Assembly (NCBI RefSeq): GCF_016741935.1
Contig: NZ_JAERRG010000001.1
Coordinates: 1,674,001-1,738,000, forward strand
Reading direction: 5' to 3'
From: Streptomyces endocoffeicus
Lineage (GTDB): Bacteria > Actinomycetota > Actinomycetes > Streptomycetales > Streptomycetaceae
DNA length: 64,000 nt
Made by a program: the position numbers and the translations under genes. Under the pieces are notes generated by a model. It was not told the origin of the DNA. It searched no databases and saw nothing but the letters and a program-made list of their open reading frames with translations. This document shows, piece by piece, positions 7,795 to 15,629 of the stretch (positions are counted from its first letter, which is position 1; the number at the start of each line of letters is the position of its first letter).

Positions 7795-10221
7795 TCAGCC
7801 CGGTGGCAGCGGAACCCAGCGGGATTCGCCCGGCGCCACGGTCAGCGAACGGTCGGCGAGCCGCACCTCGATCGGGCACTCCTCGGAGTCCGGCACGCTG
7901 ATCCACAGCCGCCCGGCGCGCACCCGCAGGGCGACGCCCCAGTGACCGCGGTAGCGCATCGAGAACCGATACTCCGACAACCCCGGCAGCCCGGACGGCT
8001 CGGGCAGCGGCACCGGATCCAGCCACAGGGCGTCCTCGCGGGTCTCAAGACCGGTCAGCCCGCGCTGCACCAGATCGAGGGTGCCGCCCATGGCGCCGAG
8101 GTGGATGCCCTCGCCGGTGGTGCCGCCCTGGACGTCCGCCACATCGCCCAGCAGCGCCTCCTGGCAGTGCCGCCATGCCTCGGCCCGGCGCGCCCGCGCC
8201 AGCACCCAGCCGTGCACCAGCTCGCTGAGGGTCGAGCCGTGGCTGGTCCGGGACAGGTAGTACGCCACGGTGGCCCGCCAGATGTCGTCGTCCAGGGCGT
8301 AGCCGAGCCGCCGGAAGAGGCCCGCCAGTTCGGCGGGGCCGAAGAGATAGCCGAGCATCAGCGCGTCGGCCTGCTTGGAGACCTGGTAGCGGTTGACGGA
8401 GTCGCCCTCGGACTCCAGGATCCGGTCCATCCGGCGGATGTCGCCGTAGCGGGCACGGTAGCCGTCCCAGTCGAGCTCGGCCAGCTCCCCGTAGCCGTCG
8501 AACTGGCTGATGACGCCCTGGTGGAAGGGGACCAGCAGCCGCCGTGAGACGTCCTCCCAGCGCTCCGGCTCCGCGCGGTCCAGGCCCACCCGCTCGAACA
8601 GCTCGCGGCGGCGCGGCTCGGGCAGGGTGCGGGCGAGCTCCAGGGCCCGGTCGAGCACCCAGGCGGCGGTGACGTTGGTGTACGCGTTGTCGTCGATCCC
8701 GGGGCGGTCGGCGCCGGGGTAGCCGTCGTGGTACTCATCGGGCCCGACCACCCCGCGGAGGCGGTACCGCCCCCGCTCCGGATCGAGAACGGCGGTGTCC
8801 GCCCAGAAGCGGGCGATCTGCAGCAGCATCTCCGCGCCCTTGGTGTGCAGGAACTCGGTGTCGCCGCTGGCCTGGCAGTACTGCCACACGTTGTACGCCA
8901 CCGCCGAGCCCACATGGTGCTGCAGCCGGGAGTTGTCCGGCAGCCAGCGGCCGGAGCGCGGGTTCAGATGCAGCGTCTGGGTCTCCTCGCGCCCGTCGCT
9001 GCCGCTCTGCCAGGGGTACATCGCCCCGGCCCGCCCGGCGTCGGCGGCGGCGCGGCACGCCTGGGGCAGCCGCCGGTGGCGGTAGTGCAGCAGGGACCGG
9101 GACACCTCGGGGAAGTGGAGGTTCAGATACGGCAGCACGAACAGCTCGTCCCAGAAGACATGTCCGCGGTACGCCTCGCCGTGCAGCCCCCGGGCGGGGA
9201 CGCCCACGTCCAGCTCCGCGGTGTGCGGCGAGAGCGTCTGGAGGATGTGGAACAGGTGCAGCCGCAGGACGTGGCCCGGCTCGCCGGGAACCTCCAACGC
9301 GGCCTCGCGCCACAGGTGTTCCCATGCCGTGCGGTGGGAGGCGAGCAGCTTCCCGAACTCCGGTGCCCGGGCGACCCCGTCGAGGGCGGCCTGGGCCGGA
9401 TCGCTGATCGCGGGGTCCTTGGAGGTGTACAGCGCCACGGTCTTCTCGACGGTGACGGGGGCGTCCGGCGCGAGCGGCACGGCCAGGGTGCGCAGCGCGG
9501 CGCTGTGGGTGAGCCGCTGCCCGGTGCCGGTGGGCGTCCCACCGCGCACGGCCAGGGTGCGCGCGGCCATGGCCACGCGCACCTCGGAGCCGGTGGTGCG
9601 GCAGCTCAGCCATACGGTGTCGGGGCCCGCGGCGCCGGTGCGATGGTCGATGAGATGGCGGCCGGCCAGCGCGTCGTAGCGGGCCACGCCGGTGTTGGCC
9701 ACGGCACCGTCGAGCCCCGACTCCAGCTCGACGGTGCCGGACCAGCCCTCGGCCCGGAAGGTGGTGCGCAGGGCCGCCAGATGCGGATCCCCCATGTGGA
9801 CGAGGCGCTGCTGCTCGACGTGGAGCACCCGGCCGTGGCCGTAGGTGAACCGCAGCCGCCGCATGAGGGTGCCGTGCCGGAGGTCGAGGGTCTGCCGGTA
9901 GCCGGTGAGCTCGTCCCCGTCGGGGGTGAGCCAGCCGCCGGGGCCCGCGGGCCGGTCCGGGTCGCGGACGCGGTAGCGCAGCGGCAGCCAGTTCGGCAGG
10001 TTGACCATGTCCTCGTTCTCGACCTGGCGTCCGCCGACCACCGAGGTCAGCCGGTTGTAGCAGCCCGCCACATAGGTGCCGGGGTAGTGGGTGTCATCGG
10101 CGGCCGTCTCGGGGGCCGCGCCCCGGGTGGCGGCATAGCCGTTGCCGAGCGTGCACAGCGACTCCCGCAACCGCTCCTCGGCGGGCTCGTAGCCCTCGTA
10201 CTCCCACACCCAGTCCGACAC
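7795..10221 (-). CDS. Glycoside hydrolase family 65 enzyme (disaccharide phosphorylase/hydrolase)
   Basis: The 808-residue protein has the GH65 layout: an N-terminal beta-sandwich (about 1-270), an (alpha/alpha)6 barrel (about 300-690) and a small C-terminal beta domain. The catalytic acid is Glu496 in VVGPDEYHDGYPG, and FWDELFVLPYLNLHFP is the usual substrate-site segment. Family members are phosphorylases of trehalose, maltose, kojibiose or nigerose, or trehalose hydrolases. Specificity cannot be read here. No signal peptide is visible, so it is probably cytosolic. A beta-phosphoglucomutase gene, which often accompanies phosphorylases of this family, is absent. Confidence 0.92.
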   Translation of the reverse strand: MSDWVWEYEGYEPAEERLRESLCTLGNGYAATRGAAPETAADDTHYPGTYVAGCYNRLTSVVGGRQVENEDMVNLPNWLPLRYRVRDPDRPAGPGGWLTPDGDELTGYRQTLDLRHGTLMRRLRFTYGHGRVLHVEQQRLVHMGDPHLAALRTTFRAEGWSGTVELESGLDGAVANTGVARYDALAGRHLIDHRTGAAGPDTVWLSCRTTGSEVRVAMAARTLAVRGGTPTGTGQRLTHSAALRTLAVPLAPDAPVTVEKTVALYTSKDPAISDPAQAALDGVARAPEFGKLLASHRTAWEHLWREAALEVPGEPGHVLRLHLFHILQTLSPHTAELDVGVPARGLHGEAYRGHVFWDELFVLPYLNLHFPEVSRSLLHYRHRRLPQACRAAADAGRAGAMYPWQSGSDGREETQTLHLNPRSGRWLPDNSRLQHHVGSAVAYNVWQYCQASGDTEFLHTKGAEMLLQIARFWADTAVLDPERGRYRLRGVVGPDEYHDGYPGADRPGIDDNAYTNVTAAWVLDRALELARTLPEPRRRELFERVGLDRAEPERWEDVSRRLLVPFHQGVISQFDGYGELAELDWDGYRARYGDIRRMDRILESEGDSVNRYQVSKQADALMLGYLFGPAELAGLFRRLGYALDDDIWRATVAYYLSRTSHGSTLSELVHGWVLARARRAEAWRHCQEALLGDVADVQGGTTGEGIHLGAMGGTLDLVQRGLTGLETREDALWLDPVPLPEPSGLPGLSEYRFSMRYRGHWGVALRVRAGRLWISVPDSEECPIEVRLADRSLTVAPGESRWVPLPPG

Positions 10222-10286
10222 GGCCGATCACCGGCTCTCCTCCTCGACACCCCCATTGTGGTCCGGGCCGGAGGACTTCACCGGCT

Positions 10287-10308
10287 GCGCCGCGCCCCCG
10301 CGCGGCGC
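10287..10308 (-). terminator. Hairpin terminator of the lamin-tail gene
   Basis: GCGCCGCGC (10287-10295) and GCGCGGCGC (10300-10308) form a perfect 9-bp stem with a 4-nt loop, starting 5 bp past the stop codon of the minus-strand lamin-tail gene. It has no T-run, as is common in high-GC actinobacteria. Confidence 0.6.
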
Positions 10309-10312
10309 GCGC

Positions 10313-10768
10313 TCAGCAGTTCGTGTAGTCGACCCGGCTGTTGTTGTACGAGCAGGTGTCGACCGTGGAGCCACCGGTTTTGCGGAGGGTGGCCTTGTCG
10401 CGGTCGTTGTTCCAGACGTACGCCCGGCGGTCCTGGTACTTGGTGGCCGAGGTGTCGGAGCCGGAGCCGGTCCGGACGGTCACGGTCTTGCCCGCGCCGA
10501 GGGTGTAGCCGGGGAAGGTGTACTTGTGGTTGCTCGCGTCGACGAGCACCCAGCCCTTGAGGCTGACCCCGCGCGAGGTGGAGTTCTTGATCTGGACGTA
10601 CTCGCCGTTGAGGCTGGAGTTGCTCCGGTTGTCCGTGCCGGGAGAGTCGTAGTAGATCTTGGAAAGGTGTACGGAACCCGCGGCACCGGCGGGTGTGGCC
10701 GGGTACAGCAGGGCGATCGCGCAGCCGGCGGCGAGCGCCGCGCCGATGCGGACGGTGTGTGCGGACAT
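10313..10768 (-). CDS. Secreted lamin-tail domain protein
   Basis: The 151-residue protein has a signal peptide (about residues 1-30, ending PAGAAG) followed by a single lamin-tail (LTD) beta-sandwich (SVHLSKIYYDSPG, NGEYVQIKNSTSRGVSLKGW, KYTFPGYTLGAGKTVTV, AYVWNNDRDKATLRKTGG). Bacterial LTD proteins are extracellular and often attached to nucleases or adhesins; here the domain stands alone. Two late cysteines (DTCSYNN, DYTNC) could form a disulfide. The function is unknown. The ATG at 10768 is preceded by AAGGGGGG. The gene is monocistronic, with its own hairpin terminator. Confidence 0.88.
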   Translation of the reverse strand: MSAHTVRIGAALAAGCAIALLYPATPAGAAGSVHLSKIYYDSPGTDNRSNSSLNGEYVQIKNSTSRGVSLKGWVLVDASNHKYTFPGYTLGAGKTVTVRTGSGSDTSATKYQDRRAYVWNNDRDKATLRKTGGSTVDTCSYNNSRVDYTNC

Positions 10769-10845
10769 GAGTCCCCCCTTGCGTTGGTGCGTGGTGAAGC
10801 AGCGGTAACGCAGGACGGACGGGCGGCCGCGCCCGAAGATGGTTT

Positions 10846-10865
10846 GGAGTCAGCGAGCTGACTCC
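10846..10865. promoter_or_regulatory. Perfect 20-bp palindrome upstream of the lamin-tail gene
   Basis: GGAGTCAGC and GCTGACTCC are 9-bp inverted arms separated by GA. It lies 78-97 bp upstream of the lamin-tail start codon and downstream of the SDR gene, in an otherwise featureless 255-bp spacer (10769-11023). It could be a regulator site or an RNA hairpin. Confidence 0.45.
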
Positions 10866-10963
10866 TTCGGTGCGGCCGTCCGTCCGTCTTCCCCCCACCT
10901 GTGTGGAGGACCAGAGTGGACCATGGCTGGAACGCGGCGGCAGGGCTGCGCGGCCCTTGCTCC

Positions 10964-10979
10964 AGGGCCGTCCGGCCCT
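10964..10979 (-). terminator. Hairpin downstream of the SDR gene
   Basis: AGGGCCG (10964-10970) and CGGCCCT (10973-10979) form a 7-bp stem with a 2-nt loop, about 45 bp past the stop of the minus-strand SDR gene. The very short loop lowers confidence. Confidence 0.4.
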
Positions 10980-11023
10980 AGCGCGCATCCGATTTCCCGC
11001 CCCGGGCCCGGGGCGAGGCCGGG

Positions 11024-11776
11024 TCAGCGGCCGTACTGCGCCCCGCCGTTGATGTGCAGCACCTGGCCGGTGACATACGCGGCCTCCGGGGAGGCCAGAT
11101 AGCGGATGGCGGCCGCGATCTCGACGGGCGTCCCGGGCTGTCCGGTGAGCGTCTGCCCGATCTGCTGGGCGATGAACTCGGGGGTGCCGCGCTCGCCGAA
11201 GAACTCGGTGTCCTCGACATAGCCGGGGGCCACCGCGTTGGCGGTGACGCCCTCCGGGCCGAGCCGCCTGGCCAGCTCGAAGGTGTAGGTGTGCAGCGCG
11301 GCCTTGGTGCCGCCGTACGATCCGGGGCCGCGCAGCGACGCGACCGAGGACAGGTGGACGATCCGGCCGCCGGGCCGGGTGAGGTGGGGCAGCAGCGCCT
11401 CGGTGAGCAGCACCGCGGTCAGCACGTTGGCCTCGAAGTTCCGCTGGTACTGACCGGCGATGCCTTCGAGGGTGCCGTCGTTCGAGGGCGCGACATTGCC
11501 GCCGGCGTTGGTGACGAGGACATCGACATCACCGCCCGAACCGTCCGCGGTGATGAACTCGGCGGCGCGCCGGGTCTGCTCCGGGTCGCTGAGGTCCGCG
11601 CTGGTCCAGGTGACCAGGTCGGCGCCGTACGCGGCGTTGAGCTTGTCCGCCGCGGTGCGCAGCACCTCGGCGCGGCGTCCGAGGATGACCACCCGGTCGC
11701 CTTCGGCGGCGAAGGTCTCCGCGGTCGCCAGTCCTATGCCGGTACCGCCGCCCGACACCACGATCCGTCGCCCCAT
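11024..11776 (-). CDS. Short-chain dehydrogenase/reductase
   Basis: The 250-residue protein is a classical SDR. The nucleotide-binding motif is SGGGTGIGLA near residue 8, NAGG follows near residue 90, and the active site is LSSVAS plus Tyr154-x3-Lys158 (SYGGTK). Substrate is not predictable. I chose the ATG at 11776 because GAGGAGG lies 7 nt upstream; an in-frame ATG 51 nt earlier has no such site. It is divergent from the PA14-GH2 gene. Two inverted repeats lie between them. Confidence 0.92.
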   Translation of the reverse strand: MGRRIVVSGGGTGIGLATAETFAAEGDRVVILGRRAEVLRTAADKLNAAYGADLVTWTSADLSDPEQTRRAAEFITADGSGGDVDVLVTNAGGNVAPSNDGTLEGIAGQYQRNFEANVLTAVLLTEALLPHLTRPGGRIVHLSSVASLRGPGSYGGTKAALHTYTFELARRLGPEGVTANAVAPGYVEDTEFFGERGTPEFIAQQIGQTLTGQPGTPVEIAAAIRYLASPEAAYVTGQVLHINGGAQYGR

Positions 11777-11795
11777 CACGGGCCTCCTCAGTGCA

Positions 11796-11829
11796 GCTTG
11801 TTGAATATTGGTCACATCTATGAACAAGC
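11796..11829. promoter_or_regulatory. Inverted repeat in the SDR/GH2 divergent region
   Basis: GCTTGTT (11796-11802) and AACAAGC (11823-11829) are 7-bp inverted arms around a 20-bp, AT-rich centre. The spacing of about two helical turns suits a dimeric regulator. It lies 20 bp upstream of the SDR start codon. Confidence 0.4.
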
Positions 11830-11869
11830 ACGCTAGAAAGAAAGCGCATTCCCGTCAAGGCTCAGTACC

Positions 11870-11906
11870 CAACAGCCGGGCTGTTGCCTTGCGTTCACTA
11901 TTGACA
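11870..11906 (+). promoter_or_regulatory. Palindrome and -35-like TTGACA upstream of PA14-GH2 gene
   Basis: CAACAGCC-G-GGCTGTTG (11870-11886) is a perfect 8+1+8 inverted repeat. It is followed by a consensus TTGACA at 11901-11906. A good -10 hexamer 16-18 bp further on is not visible, so the promoter assignment is weak. The palindrome would sit just upstream of RNA polymerase. Confidence 0.4.
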
Positions 11907-11987
11907 GGTTCTGTTGGGGATGGCGCAATGGCGGCGCCCCACTTGTCCCAGCAGCAGCCCCAAAAGCTGCTCCAGCAAGGAGGACAT

Positions 11988-14591
11988 GTGCGTTTCCGTT
12001 CATCTTTCGCCAGATCCGTGGTCGCGACCGTGACCTTGGCGCTTGGCGCGCTCGGTCTGCTGACCGCTCCAGGTCCGGCCGCGGCCGACACCCCCTCCGA
12101 CGACCCCTCGGTCGTCCACGGCCTCCGCGGCGACTACTACCTCCAGTCCGCCCCGGGGGCCTTCGACTTCCACGAACTGAAGGCCACCAGCCTCGACCCC
12201 GCCCTCGACTTCGGCAATCTGGAGCCGCGGCTGCAGGCCACCACCGGACGGTCCGACGACGTCAGCGTCCGCTGGACCGGCCAGATCACACCGGAGCGCT
12301 CCGGTGCGCACACCTTCTCGATCACCGCCGACAACGGCTTCCGGCTGTGGATCGACGGCAAACCGGTCATCGACCACTGGGTGGACGACTGGGACAAGGA
12401 GCAGACCTCCCAGCCCGTCGAGCTCACCGCGGGCAAGGCGTATGACATCAAGGTCGAGTACTTCGAGCACTACGGCGGCTCCAACTTCCACCTGGCCTGG
12501 ACCCCGCCGGGCGCGGCCAAGGCGCCCGTGCCCGAGTCCGCCTTCCGGCTGCCCGCCGACTTCGACTACGACGGCCCGGTGGCCAGTGCCGTCCAGCCCG
12601 ACGGCCGGACGCTGCTGCTGGACTTCGCCCGGCCCCTGACCACTCCCCCGGCCGATCTGACGTCGCATCTGTCCGCCGTCATCGGCGGCGCGGCCTGGCC
12701 GCTCGGGCGCGCCCGGCTGGACGCGGCCGATCCGTCCCGGCTGCTGCTCTCCCTGAAGGAGCCGGTGGTCGGCCGCGGCGGCGAGGCCGTCGTGCGCTAC
12801 GACGGCGAGGGCGGTCTCGAGGACGGCGACGGCGCCATCGACCCGTATGTCTCCTTCGGTGGCAACAAGTCGACGTATCAGCTGAGCACGCCCTGGGCCA
12901 AGGACGTCGGCCCGGACAACGCCCACCCCGAGTACCCGCGCCCGCAGCTGACCCGCGATCAGTGGCGCAACCTCAACGGCAGCTGGGAGTTCGCCGCCGC
13001 GAAGGAGGGCCAGAAGCCCCCGGTCGGGCAGAAGCTCAAGGAGCGGATCCTGGTGCCGTACCCGGTGGAGTCCAAGCTCTCCGGTGTGGAGCGGCATGAG
13101 GACCGCATGTGGTACCGGCGGACCTTCACCGTCCCGGCCGACTGGAAGGTCGGCGACGGAAAGCGCTTGCGGCTGAACTTCGACGCCGTCGACTGGCAGG
13201 CCGAGGTCTATGTGAACGGCACCCGGGTGGCCGACCACCGCGGCGGCTACGACCGGTTCAGCGCCGATGTCACCGACGCCCTGCGGCCGGGCCGCACCCA
13301 GGAGCTGATCGTCGGCGTCTACGACCCGACGGACGCGGCCGACGGCGAGAACCCGCCGATGGGCAAGCAGCGGCTCGACCCGAGCGGCATCTTCTACACC
13401 CCCTCCTCCGGGATCTGGCAGACCGTCTGGATGGAGCCGGTCGCCACCGACCACGTGGACACCCTCAAGCTCACCCCGGACGTCCCCGGTAAGGCCCTCA
13501 CCACCGAGGTCCGCGGGGTGCGGGACGGCGTCCCGGTCACCGCGACCGCCTACGACGGACGGCGCGTGGTCGGCACCGCCACCGGGCGCACCGGGAAGCC
13601 GCTGACCGTCCCCGTGCCCTCCCCGCACCTGTGGTCCCCCGACGATCCTCATCTGTACCAACTGAAGGTGACGGTCGGACGGGGCGCCTCGGCGGACCGG
13701 GTGGAGAGCTACTTCGGCATGCGGAGCATCGCCGTCAAGGAGGTGGACGGCAAGAAGCGCACCGTGCTCAACGGAAAGCCGATCTTCTCCATGGCCACCC
13801 TCGACCAGGGGTTCTGGCCCGACGGCCTGCACACCGCGCCGACCGACGAGGCCCTCGCGTACGACCTGAAGATGCACAAGAGCATGGGCTTCAACTCGGT
13901 GCGCAAGCACATCAAGGTCGAGCCCGACCGCTGGTACTACTGGGCCGACCGGCTGGGTCTGATGGTGTGGCAGGACATGCCCGCCATGAACACGGTCACC
14001 CCGTCCGAGAAGGCGCAGGCGCAGTACGAGCACGAGATGAAGCGGATGATCGACCAGCACATCAGCAGTCCGTCGGTCGTCATCTGGGTGACCTTCAACG
14101 AGGGCTGGGGCCAGTACGGCGGCCCGAAGGTGCCGGTGCTCGCGAAGGGCTGGGACCCCAGCCGGCTCATCAACGGCGCCAGCGGCTGGAACGACACCGG
14201 CAACGGCGACCTCGCCGACATCCATGCCTACCCCGGCCCAGGCGATCCGCGCCCGGACGCCTCACGGGCGGGGGTCACCGGCGAGTACGGCGGTCTTGGC
14301 CTGGCCGTCCCGGGGCATGCCTGGCCCGTGCAGCACACCTATGTCGGCGTGGACAAGGATCAGTACACCGACGAGTATCTGAAGCTGCTGGACAAGGTGC
14401 GCGGGCTGGTCGCGTGCAACGGCAGCAGCGGAGCCGTCTACACCCAGATCACGGATGTGGAGGGCGAGCTCAACGGGCTGCTCACCTATGACCGCAAGGA
14501 GATCAAGCCCGATGTGAAGCGGCTGCGCCAGGCCCATCAGGCGCTGATCCGCGACGCGGCGGACCCGGCGTCCATGGAGTGCACCGGCTAA
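11988..14591 (+). CDS. Secreted PA14-containing GH2 glycosidase
   Basis: A GTG start at 11988, 4 nt behind AGGAGG, gives 867 residues. A signal peptide ends near residue 34 (GPAAA). Residues 40-190 form a PA14 domain (LRGDYYL, GAHTFSITADNGFRLWIDGK), a putative carbohydrate-binding module. Residues 310-860 follow the GH2 plan: jelly-roll (WYRRTFTVPADWK), immunoglobulin-like domain and TIM barrel. The acid/base is Glu705 (WVTFNEGWGQ) and the probable nucleophile Glu766 (GVTGEYGG). The presence of a PA14 module and lack of a beta-galactosidase domain 5 suggest a target other than lactose, such as a plant polysaccharide side chain. Specificity is unknown. Confidence 0.9.
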   Translation: MRFRSSFARSVVATVTLALGALGLLTAPGPAAADTPSDDPSVVHGLRGDYYLQSAPGAFDFHELKATSLDPALDFGNLEPRLQATTGRSDDVSVRWTGQITPERSGAHTFSITADNGFRLWIDGKPVIDHWVDDWDKEQTSQPVELTAGKAYDIKVEYFEHYGGSNFHLAWTPPGAAKAPVPESAFRLPADFDYDGPVASAVQPDGRTLLLDFARPLTTPPADLTSHLSAVIGGAAWPLGRARLDAADPSRLLLSLKEPVVGRGGEAVVRYDGEGGLEDGDGAIDPYVSFGGNKSTYQLSTPWAKDVGPDNAHPEYPRPQLTRDQWRNLNGSWEFAAAKEGQKPPVGQKLKERILVPYPVESKLSGVERHEDRMWYRRTFTVPADWKVGDGKRLRLNFDAVDWQAEVYVNGTRVADHRGGYDRFSADVTDALRPGRTQELIVGVYDPTDAADGENPPMGKQRLDPSGIFYTPSSGIWQTVWMEPVATDHVDTLKLTPDVPGKALTTEVRGVRDGVPVTATAYDGRRVVGTATGRTGKPLTVPVPSPHLWSPDDPHLYQLKVTVGRGASADRVESYFGMRSIAVKEVDGKKRTVLNGKPIFSMATLDQGFWPDGLHTAPTDEALAYDLKMHKSMGFNSVRKHIKVEPDRWYYWADRLGLMVWQDMPAMNTVTPSEKAQAQYEHEMKRMIDQHISSPSVVIWVTFNEGWGQYGGPKVPVLAKGWDPSRLINGASGWNDTGNGDLADIHAYPGPGDPRPDASRAGVTGEYGGLGLAVPGHAWPVQHTYVGVDKDQYTDEYLKLLDKVRGLVACNGSSGAVYTQITDVEGELNGLLTYDRKEIKPDVKRLRQAHQALIRDAADPASMECTG

Positions 14592-14664
14592 GCGCTCCGC
14601 GGGACGTGCCGCGATGCGTCGTCGGCCGACTGCGGCGCCGTCGTGGCTGGTCGCGCAGTTCCCC

Positions 14665-14681
14665 GCGCCCCTTCGGGGCGC
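14665..14681 (+). terminator. Hairpin downstream of PA14-GH2 gene
   Basis: GCGCCCC (14665-14671) and GGGGCGC (14675-14681) form a 7-bp stem with a TTC loop, 73 bp past the stop codon. The flanking GGCTGGTCGCGCAGTTCCCC text resembles a dispersed intergenic element that I associate with Streptomyces genomes; that recollection is not checked. Confidence 0.5.
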
Positions 14682-14735
14682 TGCCCGTCGGCCCATGGTG
14701 GTGACCCGTTCCGGGGCGCGTGTCCCCGGGGCGGG

Positions 14736-15401
14736 TCATTCCGCCGCCAGCGCCTCGACGGCGGCCACCGTACGGTCCACCACCACGTCGTACAGCCTGC
14801 TGTGCGCCCGCGGCAGCCGCGCCAGCAGCGGGGCCACCACCTCCCGCTCGTCCGGGGGGTAGACCGCCAGCGCCTCGCTCAGGGCGTCCAGCTTGCGGGC
14901 GGAGACCGGGCCGCGGTGGGTCTCGTAGACCGCGTGGCCGATGACGGTGGAGCCGATGAGGGTCACGGCCAGCGCGAGATCGTCCTCGGTCAGCTTCAGG
15001 GGGCGCAGCATCCGGGTGAGGGTCACCAGGGAGGAGATCCGGGCGGGCTGCTGGGTGGCGGCCATATACGGGAGCAGCTGGCGGTAGGGCAGCAGATAGT
15101 CGCGGCTGTTGTGCATCCAGGCGCGCAGCCGCTCCTGCCAGGTGTCCCCCGGCGGGTCCCGGTGCTGGGCCTCGGCCAGGACGCGGTCCGCCACGGCCTG
15201 GAGGAGGTCGTCGCGGTCGGGGAAGTAGCGGTAGAGCGCCATGGGGGCGGAGCCGACCGCCTCGGCGACCCTCTTGACGGTCAGCGCGGTCTCCGGCTCG
15301 CGGACCGCGAGCTCAGCGGCGCTGCGGACGATCTGCTCGCGCGACAGACGGGGCGGGCGCCCACGTCCCCTGCGGACGGTACCCTCCGCGGTCCCGGCCA
15401 T
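14736..15401 (-). CDS. TetR family transcriptional regulator
   Basis: The 221-residue protein has the N-terminal TetR helix-turn-helix (LSREQIVRSAAELA, ALTVKRVAEAVGSAPMALYRYFPDRDDLL at residues 18-70) and a helical C-terminal ligand domain. A basic RRGRGRPPR stretch precedes the DNA-binding domain. The ligand is unknown. It is divergent from the acyl-CoA ligase gene, and the 228-bp spacer holds a 25-bp tandem repeat, so local control of that ligase is plausible. Confidence 0.92.
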   Translation of the reverse strand: MAGTAEGTVRRGRGRPPRLSREQIVRSAAELAVREPETALTVKRVAEAVGSAPMALYRYFPDRDDLLQAVADRVLAEAQHRDPPGDTWQERLRAWMHNSRDYLLPYRQLLPYMAATQQPARISSLVTLTRMLRPLKLTEDDLALAVTLIGSTVIGHAVYETHRGPVSARKLDALSEALAVYPPDEREVVAPLLARLPRAHSRLYDVVVDRTVAAVEALAAE

Positions 15402-15469
15402 CCGGTGTCCTTTCGCTCGCCCCCGTCGTACCAGGCCCCAAGGCTACGCAAGGCCGCTCGGGCGCCGCT

Positions 15470-15566
15470 CGTGGCCGTCCGGCGCCGTGAACCTCGTGGC
15501 CGTCCGAGGCCGTGAACCTCGTGGCCGCCGGCGCCTTGGACCTCGGGCCGCCCGGGGCCTTGAACG
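15470..15566. repeat. Four degenerate 25-bp tandem repeats
   Basis: Units at 15470-15494, 15495-15519, 15520-15543 and 15544-15566 share the pattern CGTGGCCGYCCGRNGCC followed by a TGAACCT-like end. The first two differ at only two positions. The array fills much of the TetR/acyl-CoA ligase spacer and could hold repeated regulator sites. Confidence 0.65.
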
Positions 15567-15629
15567 CCGCCCCGCGCCGTGCCAGCGTGACGCCCTGTCC
15601 GGCCCGTCCGAGCCCCGGGAGACCCGACG

